Positions 12,724 through 24,104 of a stretch of 64,000 nt of DNA are shown in pieces. Within the stretch, counting starts at the first letter, position 1. The number at the start of each line of letters is the position of its first letter. Made by a program: the position numbers and the translations under genes. Below the pieces are notes generated by a model. It worked only from the letters and a program-made list of their open reading frames with translations, did no database searches and was not told where the DNA came from. Source of the DNA: Rugalucina vietnamica (lineage: Eukaryota > Mollusca > Bivalvia > Lucinida > Lucinidae); NCBI GenBank assembly GCA_964017185.1, contig OZ024870.1, positions 57,228,312 to 57,292,311 of the forward strand, in the 5' to 3' direction.

Positions 12724-13544
12724 AAAATATGAAACCATACATAAGGCGCCAACAGCACAAAAAAGCCTTTTTATTGTACGAATATATACTGAGCCAAACA
12801 TATAACGCAACACTGTTATTGCATGTTTTTCGCATTTTAATGTAACGTATGGCGTTCTACCCGACATACGATGGTCAGCAATTACCAATGAATAAATTGG
12901 TTACAAATGTTTTAGATTTCTGGGCATGGGTCACTGAGCTCGAATCTGATTGGTCAAAGCGGTTATTTTGCTGGCATGTGCCCCCTGACATATTCTGGAA
13001 ATCAATTTGCACACAGATTGCTTCTTTATGGATCGCCCAGTGAGGTTCGATGAGGTAATTGCACTATGGACTCCATTTGTACCCAAAATTACAAATCAAA
13101 GTTTGCATCATTGAGAATTGGACGTTTAATACTGCGCATTCCATTGAACACAATAAAAAATGGAGTTAGTGAAAAATTCTAACGGCGAATGTTTTTAACG
13201 AAACCTTTGTGAAAACATGTCCATTCCTTCATTCAGCATTGTTCGAAAACACAACAGCGGCCAACTGTTGGGACAGGAACGTCTGTAACAAATCTTAAAA
13301 TGTGAATAAACTTGAATGGTTTGGAGTAAAAATGAGTCTTCAACTCTGTTTAAAATTGAGTAAAATTGACCCTTTGACTGTAAAATTATTCATTGTCACA
13401 AATAGGGCAGGGGTAACCCTGAAAACCGACAGTTATTTCTAGGGTACGAATACACGTCACATGTCGCATGCTGGAAAACCACAATGCATTTGAGTTTTTG
13501 CCAATACCCTACCTCTGAAAAATGATTAATTTCTTGAGACGGAT
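12724..13544. other. Stretch without a recognised gene
   Basis: A 64-codon plus frame (12849-13043) has no recognised domain. No other structure was found. Confidence 0.35.
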
Positions 13545-13754
13545 AACACAGAATGTTAAAAACAAGATCTTATGGGATGGACCGATCGTCTGGCAATCTT
13601 ATTCAGTGGAGGAAAAGTTTATTTGATACTGGTATTGTGTATAACAATAAAAATAAACCGATGTTGCGTTATAACTTTGGCTCAGTATATTATGTTTTGA
13701 GGGCCCTAAGGAATATTGGTGCTAAACCAATTGGGTTACCCTCTTTAAATAAAG

Positions 13755-13755
<1 letters not shown>
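13545..13755 (+). mobile_element. Probable 3' terminal fragment of a LINE-like element
   Basis: The segment ends GGGTTACCCTCTTTAAATAA and then runs straight into a CTTA microsatellite. The decayed LINE at 36640-41425 ends in a comparable TTGAATAAACTTACTTA. An AATAAA-like word next to a short tandem tail is typical of non-LTR 3' ends. No protein domain survives. Confidence 0.45.

Positions 13756-13845
<90 letters not shown>
13756..13845. repeat. (CTTA)n microsatellite
   Basis: About 22 perfect ACTT/CTTA units. It probably grew from the tetranucleotide tail of the adjacent LINE-like fragment. Any translation across it (Leu-Thr-Tyr-Leu-Leu repeats) is meaningless. Confidence 0.95.
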
Positions 13846-13847
<2 letters not shown>

Positions 13848-14583
13848 TCAGAAAGAAATTCCCACTCGAAAACACGAGGTTGAAAAAAATAAGTAGACAA
13901 CTAGGTACTTCTCCTTAGAAAACAAGCTATGTAACTGCAAGTAAATGTTTGTAACTGTAATATATGTTATGTAACATAACAAACTATGTTATGTAATTTT
14001 TAATCACATACATATAACTTAAAATGTATCTTCCATTTTTATTAAATGAACCTTAATGTCCGCAGTCTATATTTACATTTAGAGATGTAAGATATGTTCA
14101 CCGCTCCTGTCCCTCTTTTTAGAGCATGTTTTGGGGCAACACCTTTTGGGTGACTCGTTTTTTTTTTTTTTTGGCTTTCTCATAAGTGTACGGTGTTTAT
14201 TTCTGAGAACAATACATTTAAAACACAACTTAGTGAACTTACACAAATTTGTTTTTTAAATCTTACAATACAGTGCGTTAGGGTCAGGCTGTAATGTGAC
14301 TATGGATTTGTTTGTTTTTATGTTCTCTGCTTTGTTAGTACTGTTAGTACTTTGATTTGTGATTTTAGTACTGATAGTACTTTGATTTCTGCTCTGATTC
14401 CAGAAACAGCTGCCAGTCTTGACAAAAACATGTCATGTGATCACTAGAAACAACATGGAAGTCCGATGGCGGAAGACAAAAAAACTTCGGGAATTGTAGA
14501 GAATTGTGCTATATTTTGAACTTTTTATCTTCATAGGAACGTTTCCTGGTAATATTTTACGACTTTTAATTCACAAAACATAC
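13846..14583. other. Stretch without a recognised gene
   Basis: AT-rich, with a T run at 14158-14172 and short direct repeats of TTAGTACT near 14335-14385. No gene or known repeat was seen. Confidence 0.4.
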
Positions 14584-14587
14584 TTAA

Positions 14588-15563
14588 GGGGCCTCGGTAG
14601 TAATAAATAAGACAACTTAATTAGCTCAAAAAGCAAGAGTTATCGTTATTCAATTGTTGTGAAACTATATAGTATGAATTAATATAGACTATACATATTG
14701 TGATGAAAATCATATGGTAGATGAAATTTGCATATCCCATCAATCGGAAAAGCAAAACGAATGAAAAAAAAATGAAAAAATAATCGAAATTGCTTGCTTT
14801 GTTCTTTTTGATTTCAAAAATATTAATAATTGAATAGATGTTTTAAATTCTGTAACTAGAAGGCTTGTTGGGACTATAGGATCACGATGGATGGCAAGAG
14901 GTAGTTTGGGCCTCGTATCTCATCTAATATTTATCAGAATTTAGTAATTTTGGTATCAACAAATGGACAATTTTCTAGTCTTAACATCCATACATCACAT
15001 GCTTTAAAAACTTATTTTTGAAAAGGTATTATGAGGTTTGATTATACGCCAGGATATGCATCTTTGTAAGAGGTGGGTGTGGGAAAACGCTTACAGCAGC
15101 TTAAAAAGCATAGAAACCTATCAATTTATACATTATCTTATTTGATAATCAATTCCCGTTTCAAAAATCAGTTTGTGGTCATTCTAAGTATATTCTCGGA
15201 GATGTACTAGACAAATATGTTCAAAAACAATGAAAAAATATTTTCTGCAAAAAAATTGTATTTTTGCCCTAGAATGCATATATTCATTTTTACCTTTCAA
15301 TTTTGTTATTTGGCAAGTAGTTTGTGAATGCATTTACAGTTTAAAACACATTCCGTTGACATATTTTAGATCTGTTCCGTGAAAAATGAAATTGAAAATA
15401 TTTCAAATGGTCTATTTTTCTCACTTTTTGAAAATCGATAACTTTTTAAAAAGCATGGATACCCCAACACATTATTTGTTTTTTTTTTGGTAGCATTCCA
15501 CCTATATTTTAAGCTCTTAAAATTATAGGTTTATTTATCCACAAAAATTGGTATCGAGACTCC
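14588..15563. mobile_element. Non-autonomous DNA element, TTAA target
   Basis: TTAA lies on both sides (14584-14587 and 15564-15567). The left end starts GGGGCCTCGGTAG. The right end is the complement of GGAGTCTCGATAC, so there are imperfect ~13-bp terminal inverted repeats, followed on both sides by AATAAATAA-like words. TTAA duplication is known for piggyBac and Kolobok elements. No transposase is visible in this 976-bp copy, so it would be moved in trans. Confidence 0.6.
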
Positions 15564-15567
15564 TTAA

Positions 15568-16017
15568 TGTAGCAAAATTGAAAAAAGTAATATCAATTCT
15601 TACCTCATCCATGATGCTCAAGAAAATTTCACGTTGCGGTTTCACACAAGCACGTTTTTCTCGTAATTGAAGCACATTTGTACTGTGTATTTATAAATAC
15701 TCTGTAAAATAGTAAGTCTATAAATCAATATCTTTCTGCGAATCAGGTTTTTCTTTCGATTTGTCCGCAATATGTTTTCGACAATTTCCGCCAGTTTATA
15801 GGCGTGCCTTCATTTTGAGCGTGCGATGCACATGCGCTACTGGTACATGTAGTTATCCGACAATAAATGCATCATCTTAAAGAGGAGGAATTCTACTTTC
15901 CGTACATGTATCACATTAATATGTTTACAAACGCATAAAGGGATTATGATGGCATACTACCTACTTTCCAAATGACCGTCAAATCATTGCGTCGGGTCTG
16001 ATTAAATCTACACTCAG
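15568..16017. other. Unique-looking stretch with a repeat end
   Basis: Positions 15690-15745 match the 3345-3405 segment in inverted orientation (TAGTAAGTCTATAAATCAAT). Nothing else is recognised. Confidence 0.4.
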
Positions 16018-16851
16018 TGGCCATAAATGAGTTCCCAAAGTGGAAAAATGCAAGATTTTTAGTCAAGATTTTGTCTTCTAAACAATATTAAATCATATAT
16101 ATATTACATTAAAGTTATCATATTACATACCATCGTGTAGGGGAAGCATTTCCAAGCAATATTAAAACATTTGCATCATTTACGATATAAAAGAAATTGG
16201 TTGCTAAACAATCTTAGAACACCACCCAAAATTTGCTGTTTGTGGTTGCTATGATTACAGTGGAGAAAATTACCACCTAATATTTTGTGAAATGAAGGGT
16301 AAGATATTAGGCTCTTTTGTAAAAGTGGCATGAAGGTTTTAAAATAACGAAGTTCGAAATGGCACTAGTTTAATTGCCTCAGAAATTCTGAGAACACTGA
16401 CACTCTCATTGGCTTCCATGTTAATTTTGTCTTTTTTGCTTGTCAAAAACCAACCTTGAAGTGTAAATGGTTGCAGTTTCTGTTTGCCTGATTCAACCAT
16501 GTCCAAACATATTTTTATATAAAGTTTAATACATAATCTTAATTTTCAGTAGTACATGTAAGTCAGCCAGGTTTTCACATGATTGTATGTTACCATGGCA
16601 ACCATTTAAGTTGAACGGGTATCCATTTTTCAGTCATGTTCTTAAACTGCCTAGCAACCAGCAAAAAATTTAAAACCATGTCAATGGTCAACAAGAATTT
16701 ATTCCTATGTAATTTTGCTTTACAATGGTATGTATCAAGGGAAGATTAGTTTTAAAATACAATAATAATTAATATTCAAACCGGGATTCAAACCCCCAAA
16801 AATGATTTAAAAAACTTGCATTTTTTCACTTTGGGAACTCATTTATGGCCA
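16018..16851. mobile_element. DNA element with ~42-bp terminal inverted repeats
   Basis: The left end TGGCCATAAATGAGTTCCCA (16018) is matched by its complement ending at 16851. The match continues through a CAAAGTG(G/A)AAAAATGCAAG block, for roughly 42 bp with two or three mismatches. Total length is 834 bp and no transposase frame is present. The target duplication is unclear. It is a non-autonomous DNA transposon by structure; the superfamily is unassigned. Confidence 0.7.
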
Positions 16852-16913
16852 TAACCTGTCCGTGCGAAAAATGGTATAGCCTTATTAACATACATCTTTA
16901 TTAAAACCTGCAT

Positions 16914-16914
<1 letters not shown>

Positions 16915-16974
<60 letters not shown>

Positions 16975-17165
16975 AGAGTCCAATTAAAACATTTCCATTC
17001 AAGCCGGGACGGAGCCACCGCTTTCACGGTATACTAACTTAAACTATTTGGGTGCAAGTGCGCCTTGTTCAAGGACACTGCACGGCACAGGTGAGGTTCA
17101 AATCCCCGACGTCTAACAACTTCTCGTTCCGGGGTCCATCTCTCTGACCACTGGGCCATCACGTT
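16915..17165 (-). mobile_element. Complete SINE with a 59-base A tail
   Basis: On the minus strand the 5' head carries A-box TGGCCCAGTGG and B-box-like GGGATTTGAACCTC, as in tRNA-derived SINEs. The body contains GGTGGCTCCGTCCCGGC and ends GGACTCTC directly before 59 uninterrupted As (16915-16973 as Ts). A homopolymer this long suggests recent insertion. Truncated relatives in the same orientation lie at 30530-30663, 35325-35415 and 51785-51900. Confidence 0.75.
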
Positions 17166-17198
17166 ACCCGTGTGCGGTGATTCGCATATAACACTTAC

Positions 17199-17397
17199 CG
17201 TGTTGTGACAGAAAGTTAAAAACCAGCTCAGCATCTTTATTGTAAGTATGCCAAACTTCAACTGAAAAGTCCGTGGCATCAGATAAATAGTCTATAAATT
17301 TTGCCTTCATAAATCCTGCATGACACATGGGAACGCGTGTTATCCGGGTATCATCACTATCTGAACTTAACTCTGTCGTGTCATTTCCACTGGCCAT
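17199..17397 (-). CDS. Putative first coding exon, copy A (unknown protein)
   Basis: The start codon at 17397 has the context AAGATGG. The frame reads MASGNDTTELSSDSDDTRIT, then passes through GFMKAKFIDYLSDATDFSV and VFNFLSQHG, and ends exactly at a strong donor, G|GTAAGTG (intron from 17198). A second copy at 30717-30933 keeps the start, the donor, the splice phase and most residues; its extra 18 bp keep the frame. Preserved frame plus donor argues for a real exon family rather than chance. About a dozen amino-acid differences separate the copies. No domain is recognised and the next exon was not found. The SINE at 16915-17165 lies in the putative intron. Confidence 0.5.
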
Positions 17398-17411
17398 CTT
17401 TATTCTCAAGT

Positions 17412-17690
17412 CCCATTACGAAAACATTCCCATGCAATATATAGATTTTTTTATTCAGTAGCAAAAATTGAAAATTTCATCAGACCATTTTTGATATTTT
17501 TCTTATTTTTGCTCAAAACATAGATTGTGGGTACACGTTAGAACCGCCTCGCAGAGGCGGTTCTAACGAGTACCCACAATCTATGTTTTAGAGCAAAAAT
17601 AAGAAAAATAGGAATACCCCAGCGTACCCCAGTTTTGCTCTATAAAAGTGGGGTATAAGGGGGTATACATTACACGGACATGTTTTCCTG
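17412..17690. repeat. Hairpin-family-1 element, copy A
   Basis: The central palindrome has arms 17501-17551 and 17553-17604 (CTTATTTTTGCTCAAAACAT, then GATTGTGGGTAC, then GAACCGCCTCG, mirrored). It is flanked on one side by CATGCAATATATAG and on the other by GGTATACCCC-like, GTGGGGTATAAGGGGGTAT and CACGGACATGTTTTCCTGAT. The same layout recurs at 27106, 30960, 47655 and 48055. It sits about 100 bp upstream of the putative exon at 17199-17397. Confidence 0.8.
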
Positions 17691-17699
17691 ATGCTGTCA

Positions 17700-18330
17700 G
17701 AATCTCTGCTTGTTAGCGGTACATGTATATTATATGGCGCTTGAAAGCACTCGTAATGATGATCAACGTACAAAGTTTGAAATATATATCTTATAAAAGT
17801 GAAACAACTTCAAGTTAAGATAAGTTCTGTTATTACTGTTTGTATTTTGTTTCTTCTGATAACGTTTGAACATATCTTTACACCGTGCACACTTTATAGT
17901 TTAAGGTTACTCTCAAATCCCACAATAGTAATCGATCGTACAATATTTTTGTTGCTATTTCTCTACAGTAGGCACTGCTTATCAGACTTTATTCTTAATG
18001 TTTAAACAACGCTCTTATTTTGTCCACATGAAGTTTGCATATAGTAATAGTTTCTTTTATAACATGTGGATCTTGGCGTGTAGTGTTGTCTAAAATTTAA
18101 GTGCCTACAAGCTCTAAATCACATGCATTGTATTGTTGTGGTTTGCTAGCATATCATATATGCATAGTACAGAACCTATGGAGACAAAATTATGATTAAT
18201 ACAGTGAACGAAAATTAAACAATATTGGTTAACTATTTGTTTACATTGAGTTAATCCACACTTTTTAAATGAATTTGTTTTCTTGTCTTCAGTACACATT
18301 TACTATTCATAAAGGCCATGGCACAACAAA
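17700..18330. other. Stretch without a recognised gene
   Basis: Short frames on both strands (60-68 codons) have no recognised domain. No repeat of the window families was seen. Confidence 0.35.
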
Positions 18331-18950
18331 GTCTATTTTAGTGGCTGTACTTTCCATACAATGAAAACAAAGACATAGAAAAGCTGCACTGTTGTCACAA
18401 AGCTGATCTCATTCTTTATTTTGTACTAAAAAGTCAATTTGCTACTAGTTAATTTGCACTGCTGAGTGCTGATAACATTATAGATTCACATAATAGATTT
18501 ACAGAGGCTTCATTTTCATGATCTGGCTTATTAAAGTAACGCTGAAATTTTGGAAACAGCTGTCACAACATTTTTTTCTTAATGAACAGTACAATTTATA
18601 CAGTCACGGCAAGACAAAGACACTGATCAACTGCACATTTGTTACAAGCTGATTTGCATCTTACAGCTTAAAGGATAAAACAGATAATCAACTGATTTGA
18701 CTTCAAGTGCAGGACTGATTTTGGCTTCATGTGCAGGATTGTGCATGTTTATCACATTATAGATTTACAGAGATTTGGCTTGTTACACTATACCCAGTAA
18801 AAATAAAACAAAGCTGTGTCACAACAACACTTGTCTTATGAACAGTACTACTTATACAGTAATAGTAAGACAACGACACTGTTCAATTGCACAGTCTGTA
18901 TCTTACAGCATAAATATAGGATAAAACAGATAAACAACATATTTCTGTTT
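18330..18950. repeat. Degenerate tandem repeat, ~256-bp period
   Basis: Blocks such as GAACAGTAC..TTATACAGT (18584 and 18840), ATTATAGATT..ACAGAG, GACACTG(A/T)TCAA(C/T)TGCACA and GGATAAAACAGATAA recur in the same order about 256 bp apart. A third, weaker copy starts near 18330. The copies are well diverged. Confidence 0.6.
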
Positions 18951-19080
18951 CAAGTGCAGTGTTTTGTAAATAAAACCAACTTTGATTGATCTCACTCAAC
19001 GCGTTGCGGCTCGTGAAGACGTAATAAAAAATAATTTACAAAACACTGCGCTTGAAACAAAAATCAGTTGATTATCTATA
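18923..19080. repeat. Inverted repeat around a GC-richer loop
   Basis: The arm 18935-18972 (TTTCAAGTGCAGTGTTTTGT) is matched by its complement near 19032-19070. The outer parts GATAAACAACAT / ATCAGTTGATTATC also pair loosely. The loop of about 60 bases contains AACGCGTTGCGGCTCGTGAA. Confidence 0.65.
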
Positions 19081-19436
19081 ACTCATTCATAAGGAAGTAA
19101 GCTATTTCGCAATGTTTCATGATGTTAAAGATATTATGTACCGGCTACTTTGTTTCGAGCAGGTGTCGAAAAACCGTATACAGTGCACCTACTAAAAAAA
19201 AGAATTTCGGCAAAGGTGGCGTTCTGTCACACTACACATTTGTTGAAGACAGCTCAGTCAAGTTAGCAGCGAAGCAGCAAAACAAAGTTAGCAGCAATTT
19301 TGCTGCAGCAATAAACGGCCAAGTTAGCAGTACTTTTGCTGCAGCGAAAGCTTTTGTCGCTTATTGTTTTCGTTTAAATATTAGTGAATTAGAAAATAAA
19401 GGTGAATTCCACAAACGCACATTTTCTTGCCGTATA
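19081..19436 (+). other. Unrecognised 107-codon open frame region
   Basis: The frame 19119-19442 contains an internal duplication, KVSSNFAAA and QVSSTFAAA, from GTTAGCAG..TTTTGCTGCAGC repeated at about 19288 and 19322. The frame runs into the left end of the 6-kb element at 19437. No family is recognised. It may be a decayed exon. Confidence 0.25.
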
Positions 19437-20267
19437 CAGTAGAGCACAACCGTTAAATCGAAATATAATATTTCCTTTTTAATATAGTATCTAAAACTAG
19501 ATATCATATCTAAATCTAGATATAACACAAAATATTTAAATTTACATATAGTATCTCCTTCTAGATATATAACTCTACATCCGGGTTATCTATACTTAGT
19601 TTTACATATTATATCTAAATTGACATATATTGTCAAAATATCTCCTTTTTAATATAGTATCTAAAACTAGATATCATATCTAAATCTAGATAAAAACACA
19701 AAATATTCGAATTTAAATATAATATCTACTTCGAGATATACAGCTCTACATCCGGTTAAAATATATATTTCGTTTGACATATTATGTCTCAATTGACAAA
19801 ATTTTTCTAAATTTTTCGCCCCATAGCAACATGTATACGTAATTTGTAGTCAGGATGTTCCCATCGGTGTTCCTTGATAACTCAAGTAGAGCTAGGTGAC
19901 AAAGTGAAACGGATTGCGGCTTATCTAGCTGATCTACGTAATTTGTTGATTTAGATATACTATGGATTGGAATATGCCCGCAACTTTAATAGTCTGCAAC
20001 TAACATGGCCTAGTTCAACCTGGCGACGGACAAACATCTTAAATATCATCTTGTTGGTGTTTAAACGATTCCATGTGTTCAGATTTTATCTGACAGTCAG
20101 GTCTGAAGACTAGGTCCCTTGGACTTAACAAAAGGTCACAAAGTCTGTAGCCTCGTCACAATACGTCCTTGTCATCTGTTTATCATGGAAGATTGTCGTG
20201 GGACCTCGGCTTAAAGTCTCACCCGGAGGAGTGGAGAAGGATGGGATTGAATTCATGACTCCTTTTT

Positions 20268-21360
20268 AGCTCGCCTGCACGAAGTGCATAGAGCTATTGT
20301 AGTCACCTCGGTCGTCCGCGTTTACGTTTACGTTTACGTCCGCGTCACACTTTCGATTAAAGTTTTTTAGAAGTCTATATCTCTTGACCATGTTGATGGA
20401 TCAAGTTGATACTTTGCATGTGGATAGATATTGGTCTGAAGTTTTACGCAGTACCATCATGACCCATCCTGGGTGACCTTGAGGTCAAGGTCACGGACTT
20501 AGAAATTCTGTGTTTAAGTTTTTGGTTAAAGTTTTTTGTAAGTCAATATCTCTTGACCATATTGATGGATTGAGTTGATACTTTGCATGTTGCTAGATAT
20601 TGGTCTGAAGTTTTACGCAGTACCATAATGACCCAACCTGGGTGACCTTCAGGTCAAGGTCACGGACTTAGAAATTTTGTGTTTAAGTTTTTGGTTAAAG
20701 CTTTTGTAAGTCTATATCTCTTGACCATATTGATGGATTGAGTTGATACTTTACATGTTGCTAGATATTGGTCTGAAGTTTTATGCAATACCATCATGAC
20801 CCACTCTCGGTGACCTTGAGGTCAAGGTCACAGACTTCGAAATTTTGTGTTTAAGTTTTTGATTTAAGTTTTTGTAAGTCTATATCTCTTGACCATGTTG
20901 ATTGATCGAGTTGATACTTTGTATGTTGGTAGATATTGGTCTTAAATTTTATGCAGTACCATCATGACCTACCCTGGGTGACCTTGAGGTCAAGGTCACA
21001 GACTTAGAAATTTTGTGTTAAATTTTTTGGTTAAAGTCTAAATCTCTTGAACATGTTAATGTATAAAGTTGATACTTGCATGTTGATAGATATTGGTCTC
21101 AGGTTTTATGCCGTACATCACAACTCACCTGGATGACCTCGAGGTCAGGGTCACGGACTTGGAAGTTTTGTGTTTAAGTTTTGGTTAATGTTTTTATAAA
21201 CCTATATCTCTTGAACATGTAGATTGATCAAGTTGATACTTTGCATTGGTCTGAAGTTTTATGTTGTACCAAGGTGACCCACCTGAGTGACCTTGAGGTC
21301 AAGGTCATGGGTCATAGATTTTAACAGATGTAGTGGCAAAGCACAAGTCAGGCGAGCTAC
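20268..21360. mobile_element. Second tandem-bearing element (168-bp units)
   Basis: The ends TAGCTCGCCTG (20268) and CAGGCGAGCTA (to 21359) are inverted repeats. A (GTTTAC)n stretch lies after GTAGTCACCTCGGTCGTCCG. About six units follow; AAGTCTATATCTCTTGACCA-like starts fall at 20371, 20540, 20708, 20876 and 21034, with periods 169, 168, 168 and 158. Each unit has GGTGACCTTGAGGTCAAGGT. The layout parallels the 465-bp-unit family, and the AGCTC(A/G)CCTG ends are alike, so I infer two branches of one superfamily. A fragment of this family forms the centre of the palindrome at 56090-58071. Confidence 0.75.
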
Positions 21361-21890
21361 GCTGTCCTGCGACAGCTCTTATTTACAGTGCATTTAGCTT
21401 ATCCGCTGTGCCTTAGAGGACTGTATCACCCCGCCACGCGAACACGATCATCGAGTTGCTTATTTTTGAAAACTCCAGTGTGCTAGAACTCGCCATATCA
21501 TCGTATGAAGCTTTGCCATCGGTAAACAAGTCCCCACTCCATTAATAATGCTGGTTCATGACCTACTTGTTTTTTTTAGCAATCATTCTTATATATTTCC
21601 TTCTCTCGTTTCAATATGTCAGAGATGTTTCGGGATATCAAAAAGTTGAGGCATCCAGACGCAGGAAGCATAAATTTAAATTGGTTCACCGGTACCAGCA
21701 CCATTCCAATAACGTGTTGATGCTCTCGACATGGATGATAGCCTTGCTGAACCGCTTTTTTAATTTCACATTTTGTAAAAATAGGTAGATCTACCAACAA
21801 GGCACATTTTGGAAGTGTGACATTTGTGTATGTTAGATTTCGATGGCGGGGTGGAGGCGGTGAAATTAATACTAAAACTTCAAATGTCTT
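21361..21890. other. Unrecognised stretch inside the 6-kb element
   Basis: Overlapping frames on both strands at about 21558-21893 (76 and 105 codons) have no recognised motifs and cannot both be real. No coding call is made. Confidence 0.35.
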
Positions 21891-22175
21891 CAAGATCGAT
21901 CCAAGGCGATACTTCTGTTGTGGTTCTAATTGTTTTGTGTTTTGGAGTCGAATTTTTGTGCTGTTTGATCCTTATGTGCGTTTTTATATTTTTAGTTCAG
22001 TTCGGGTAACTGAGTGGCCGCCTATTAGGGAATAGCTGCTCACTCGCCTTACGACATATTTTCATGGTATAAGTACCTAAGTGTCATTTTAGTTTTTCCC
22101 ACCCCTCGGTTTATGGAGTGGGAATTTTTTTCTAATTGCCCCATTTCCTGATCATTGCCTATTCGTATTTGGTAC
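21891..22175 (+). mobile_element. Family R retroelement 3' end, truncated copy
   Basis: It matches 5043-5330: GATACTTCTGTTGTGGTTCT, then GGTAACTGAGTGGCCGCC, then TTTATGGAGTGGGAATTT, ending CCTATTCGTATTT. The 5' truncation falls inside the 3' untranslated part. It is nested in the 6-kb element. Confidence 0.75.
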
Positions 22176-22764
22176 AAATTTTTCACATATGAAAATAATA
22201 CCAGATATTCACAGATTTTATGATTAAGTGCCGCCGATTTCATCGTGTGAAATCTGCGATTCAACAACGCTTTGAAAACGTAGATAAAAGGAGCAAAACA
22301 TAAAACAAGTAGGACTACAACAGAAGTACCGCATCGGAGCGGTCAGTAATATAAATTTACTGGGTGATACAAACAGTTTTATATATTTTCCATTATCTTT
22401 GTTGAACTCGAGCCACAAGACAAGCTTTTCTTCTCGGTCTGATACAAAATGCATGATTTTGCAAGCACCGGGCGGTCTCGGGAGATACAACGTTATGATT
22501 TATAAATCCGTGGTTTCCTGCAGATAGAACATAAGCGTATAACCCAAACGCGCCCCGGGTGTATGAAAAATCTCAACACGCTGAAGATTTTGGACGTATA
22601 AAAATAAGTTGTTTCTTAAACTCGCTTTAGCAGTCACACATTAGCGCGTGACTGAAGCGTCTGCCAGTCGTATGAAAAAAAAATCTCAAAACGCAAAAAA
22701 AATAATAATAATAAATAAAGTACGTTTTGTGTTACGTCGCAGACACACTAAGCAGGAATACCCC
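22176..22764. other. Stretch without a recognised gene
   Basis: The 88-codon minus frame (22224-22490) and neighbouring frames have no recognised motif. An AATAATAATAA tract lies near 22700. Confidence 0.35.
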
Positions 22765-23065
22765 GTCCATCGGGACTTAAAGAAATAGATGGACTGCTTG
22801 AGCCTCCAGGCAAAGCTTGTTCCACCTGATTACTGGTTAACCGCTCAGGTGTTAGCTTTCCCGGGAAAAGTGGTTACAAGTCAAACCGTCCACACATATA
22901 AGCATGTGTGGCTTTGTTGGATGGTTATATTTTAAGCACTTGTTGAATGTCTTGACATCCTCATTTTGGTTAAAAGTCCCATAAAGTGGAGGCAACGTCC
23001 CGACATGACCTTAGCTGTTGACTGGGACGTAAAGCATCAATTCAAACAAACAAACAAACAAACAC
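22765..23065 (+). mobile_element. SINE-B copy (CAAA-tailed)
   Basis: The body runs AAAGAAATAGATGGACTGC, GCCTCCAGGCAAAGCTTG, GGTTAACCGCTCAGG and ACGTCCCGACATGACC. It ends GACTGGGACGTAAAGCATCA and then (CAAA)n. The same layout occurs at 23805, 54795 and, reversed, at 24405 and 34190. Confidence 0.75.
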
Positions 23066-23400
23066 TAAGCAGGTGCTATAGGCGTGCAGCAAACGTTAAA
23101 CGCGCGTCTCATACACGTTTGGGGCACATTACTCAACAAATATTTGTTTAAAATATGCGCCAAACGCGTCCAAAGCATATTCAAGCGCCTGTAACGCGCG
23201 TGGAACTTATTCGAAACGTATTTAATTAACTGGCTAAATTGTTGTAGATGGTATAACCGAGTGACGGTGATTTCCAGCTTAGACACACGACCGATTCACG
23301 CCGAGATTCGAGAACATTTTTAAGCATGCTTAAAAAGTCTATTGAGCCCTTACGCGCGTGGAGTGCGCACCGACCTACAGCGACGTCCCAGCAGGCACAT

Positions 23401-23580
23401 GACGTCACATTAGGGTTACATTATGGTGGTCACGTCGTACGACGTTATAACTACGTCAGTGTGACGAAAATATAATGACCTAAAGTGACGTCAGGCGTAT
23501 AACCTTCATGCAACGTCAGTATGACAAAAATATAATGACCTAATGTGATGTCATAATTATACCCTACATGTAACGTATTT
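23401..23580. repeat. Three 60-bp tandem units rich in ACGTCA
   Basis: ACGTCAGT ends exactly at 23460 and 23520, and AAATATAATGACCTAA(A/T)GTG recurs at the same offset. The first unit is more diverged. TGACGTCA-like words, the CREB/ATF binding consensus, recur within it, but nearby genes are absent. Confidence 0.7.
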
Positions 23581-23804
23581 TCATGGTTGCATTTATGTCA
23601 TGAGCAATCACCTGGCATATACTATATCAACGTACACCGAAGCGTACACCAAGCGTACAAAGCGCGCATGTAACGCGTTTCTAACGTGCTCCGATGTGCG
23701 ATGTTGAATTTTACATTATTGTCAACACACCCGGCGCGCGTTTGGCTTATATGCTAATGTGTGTCAGCTATTTTTCTCGTTTCCTGTGTGTTGAGACCTC
23801 GTTT

Positions 23805-24090
23805 ACTGTCCTTCCATTGGGACCTAAAAGAAATAGATGGGCTGCCTGTGCCTCCAAGCAAAGCTTCTTCGCTACTGACTGACCATCTGATTGCTAGTTA
23901 ACCGCTCAGGTCTGAGCCTGCCCAGAAAAGTGGTTCGTTTGGTGGTTATATTCGAAGCCCTTATTGGATGTCATGACGTCCTTTTTTGGTAAAAGTCCCA
24001 GACAACTCGAGGCAGCGTCCCGACATGACCATTAGCTTTTGACTGGGACGTTAAACACCAATTCAAAAACACCAACAAACATACCAACAA
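23805..24090 (+). mobile_element. SINE-B copy
   Basis: It contains TCCATTGGGACCTAAAAGAA, GTTAACCGCTCAGG and GTCCCGACATGACCATTAGC, and ends ACTGGGACGTTAAACACCAA with an A-rich CAAAC tail. Confidence 0.75.
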
Positions 24091-24104
24091 ACATAAAATA
24101 AATA

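Noticed and set aside
13553-13918. 121-codon plus-strand frame with Leu-Thr-Tyr-Leu-Leu repeats
   Set aside because: The repeats are the (CTTA)n microsatellite; the front part is a retroelement 3' end.
16839-17027. Minus-strand frame with a poly-lysine core
   Set aside because: It is a translation of the 59-base A tail of a SINE, not a protein.
20371-21330. CRISPR-like array (regular repeats)
   Set aside because: Units are ~168-bp whole tandem repeats with no unique spacers, in an animal genome; it is a tandem-bearing mobile element.
21576-21893. 105-codon minus-strand frame inside the 6-kb element as a possible transposase remnant
   Set aside because: No catalytic motif or similarity to any transposase I can recall; opposite-strand frames overlap.
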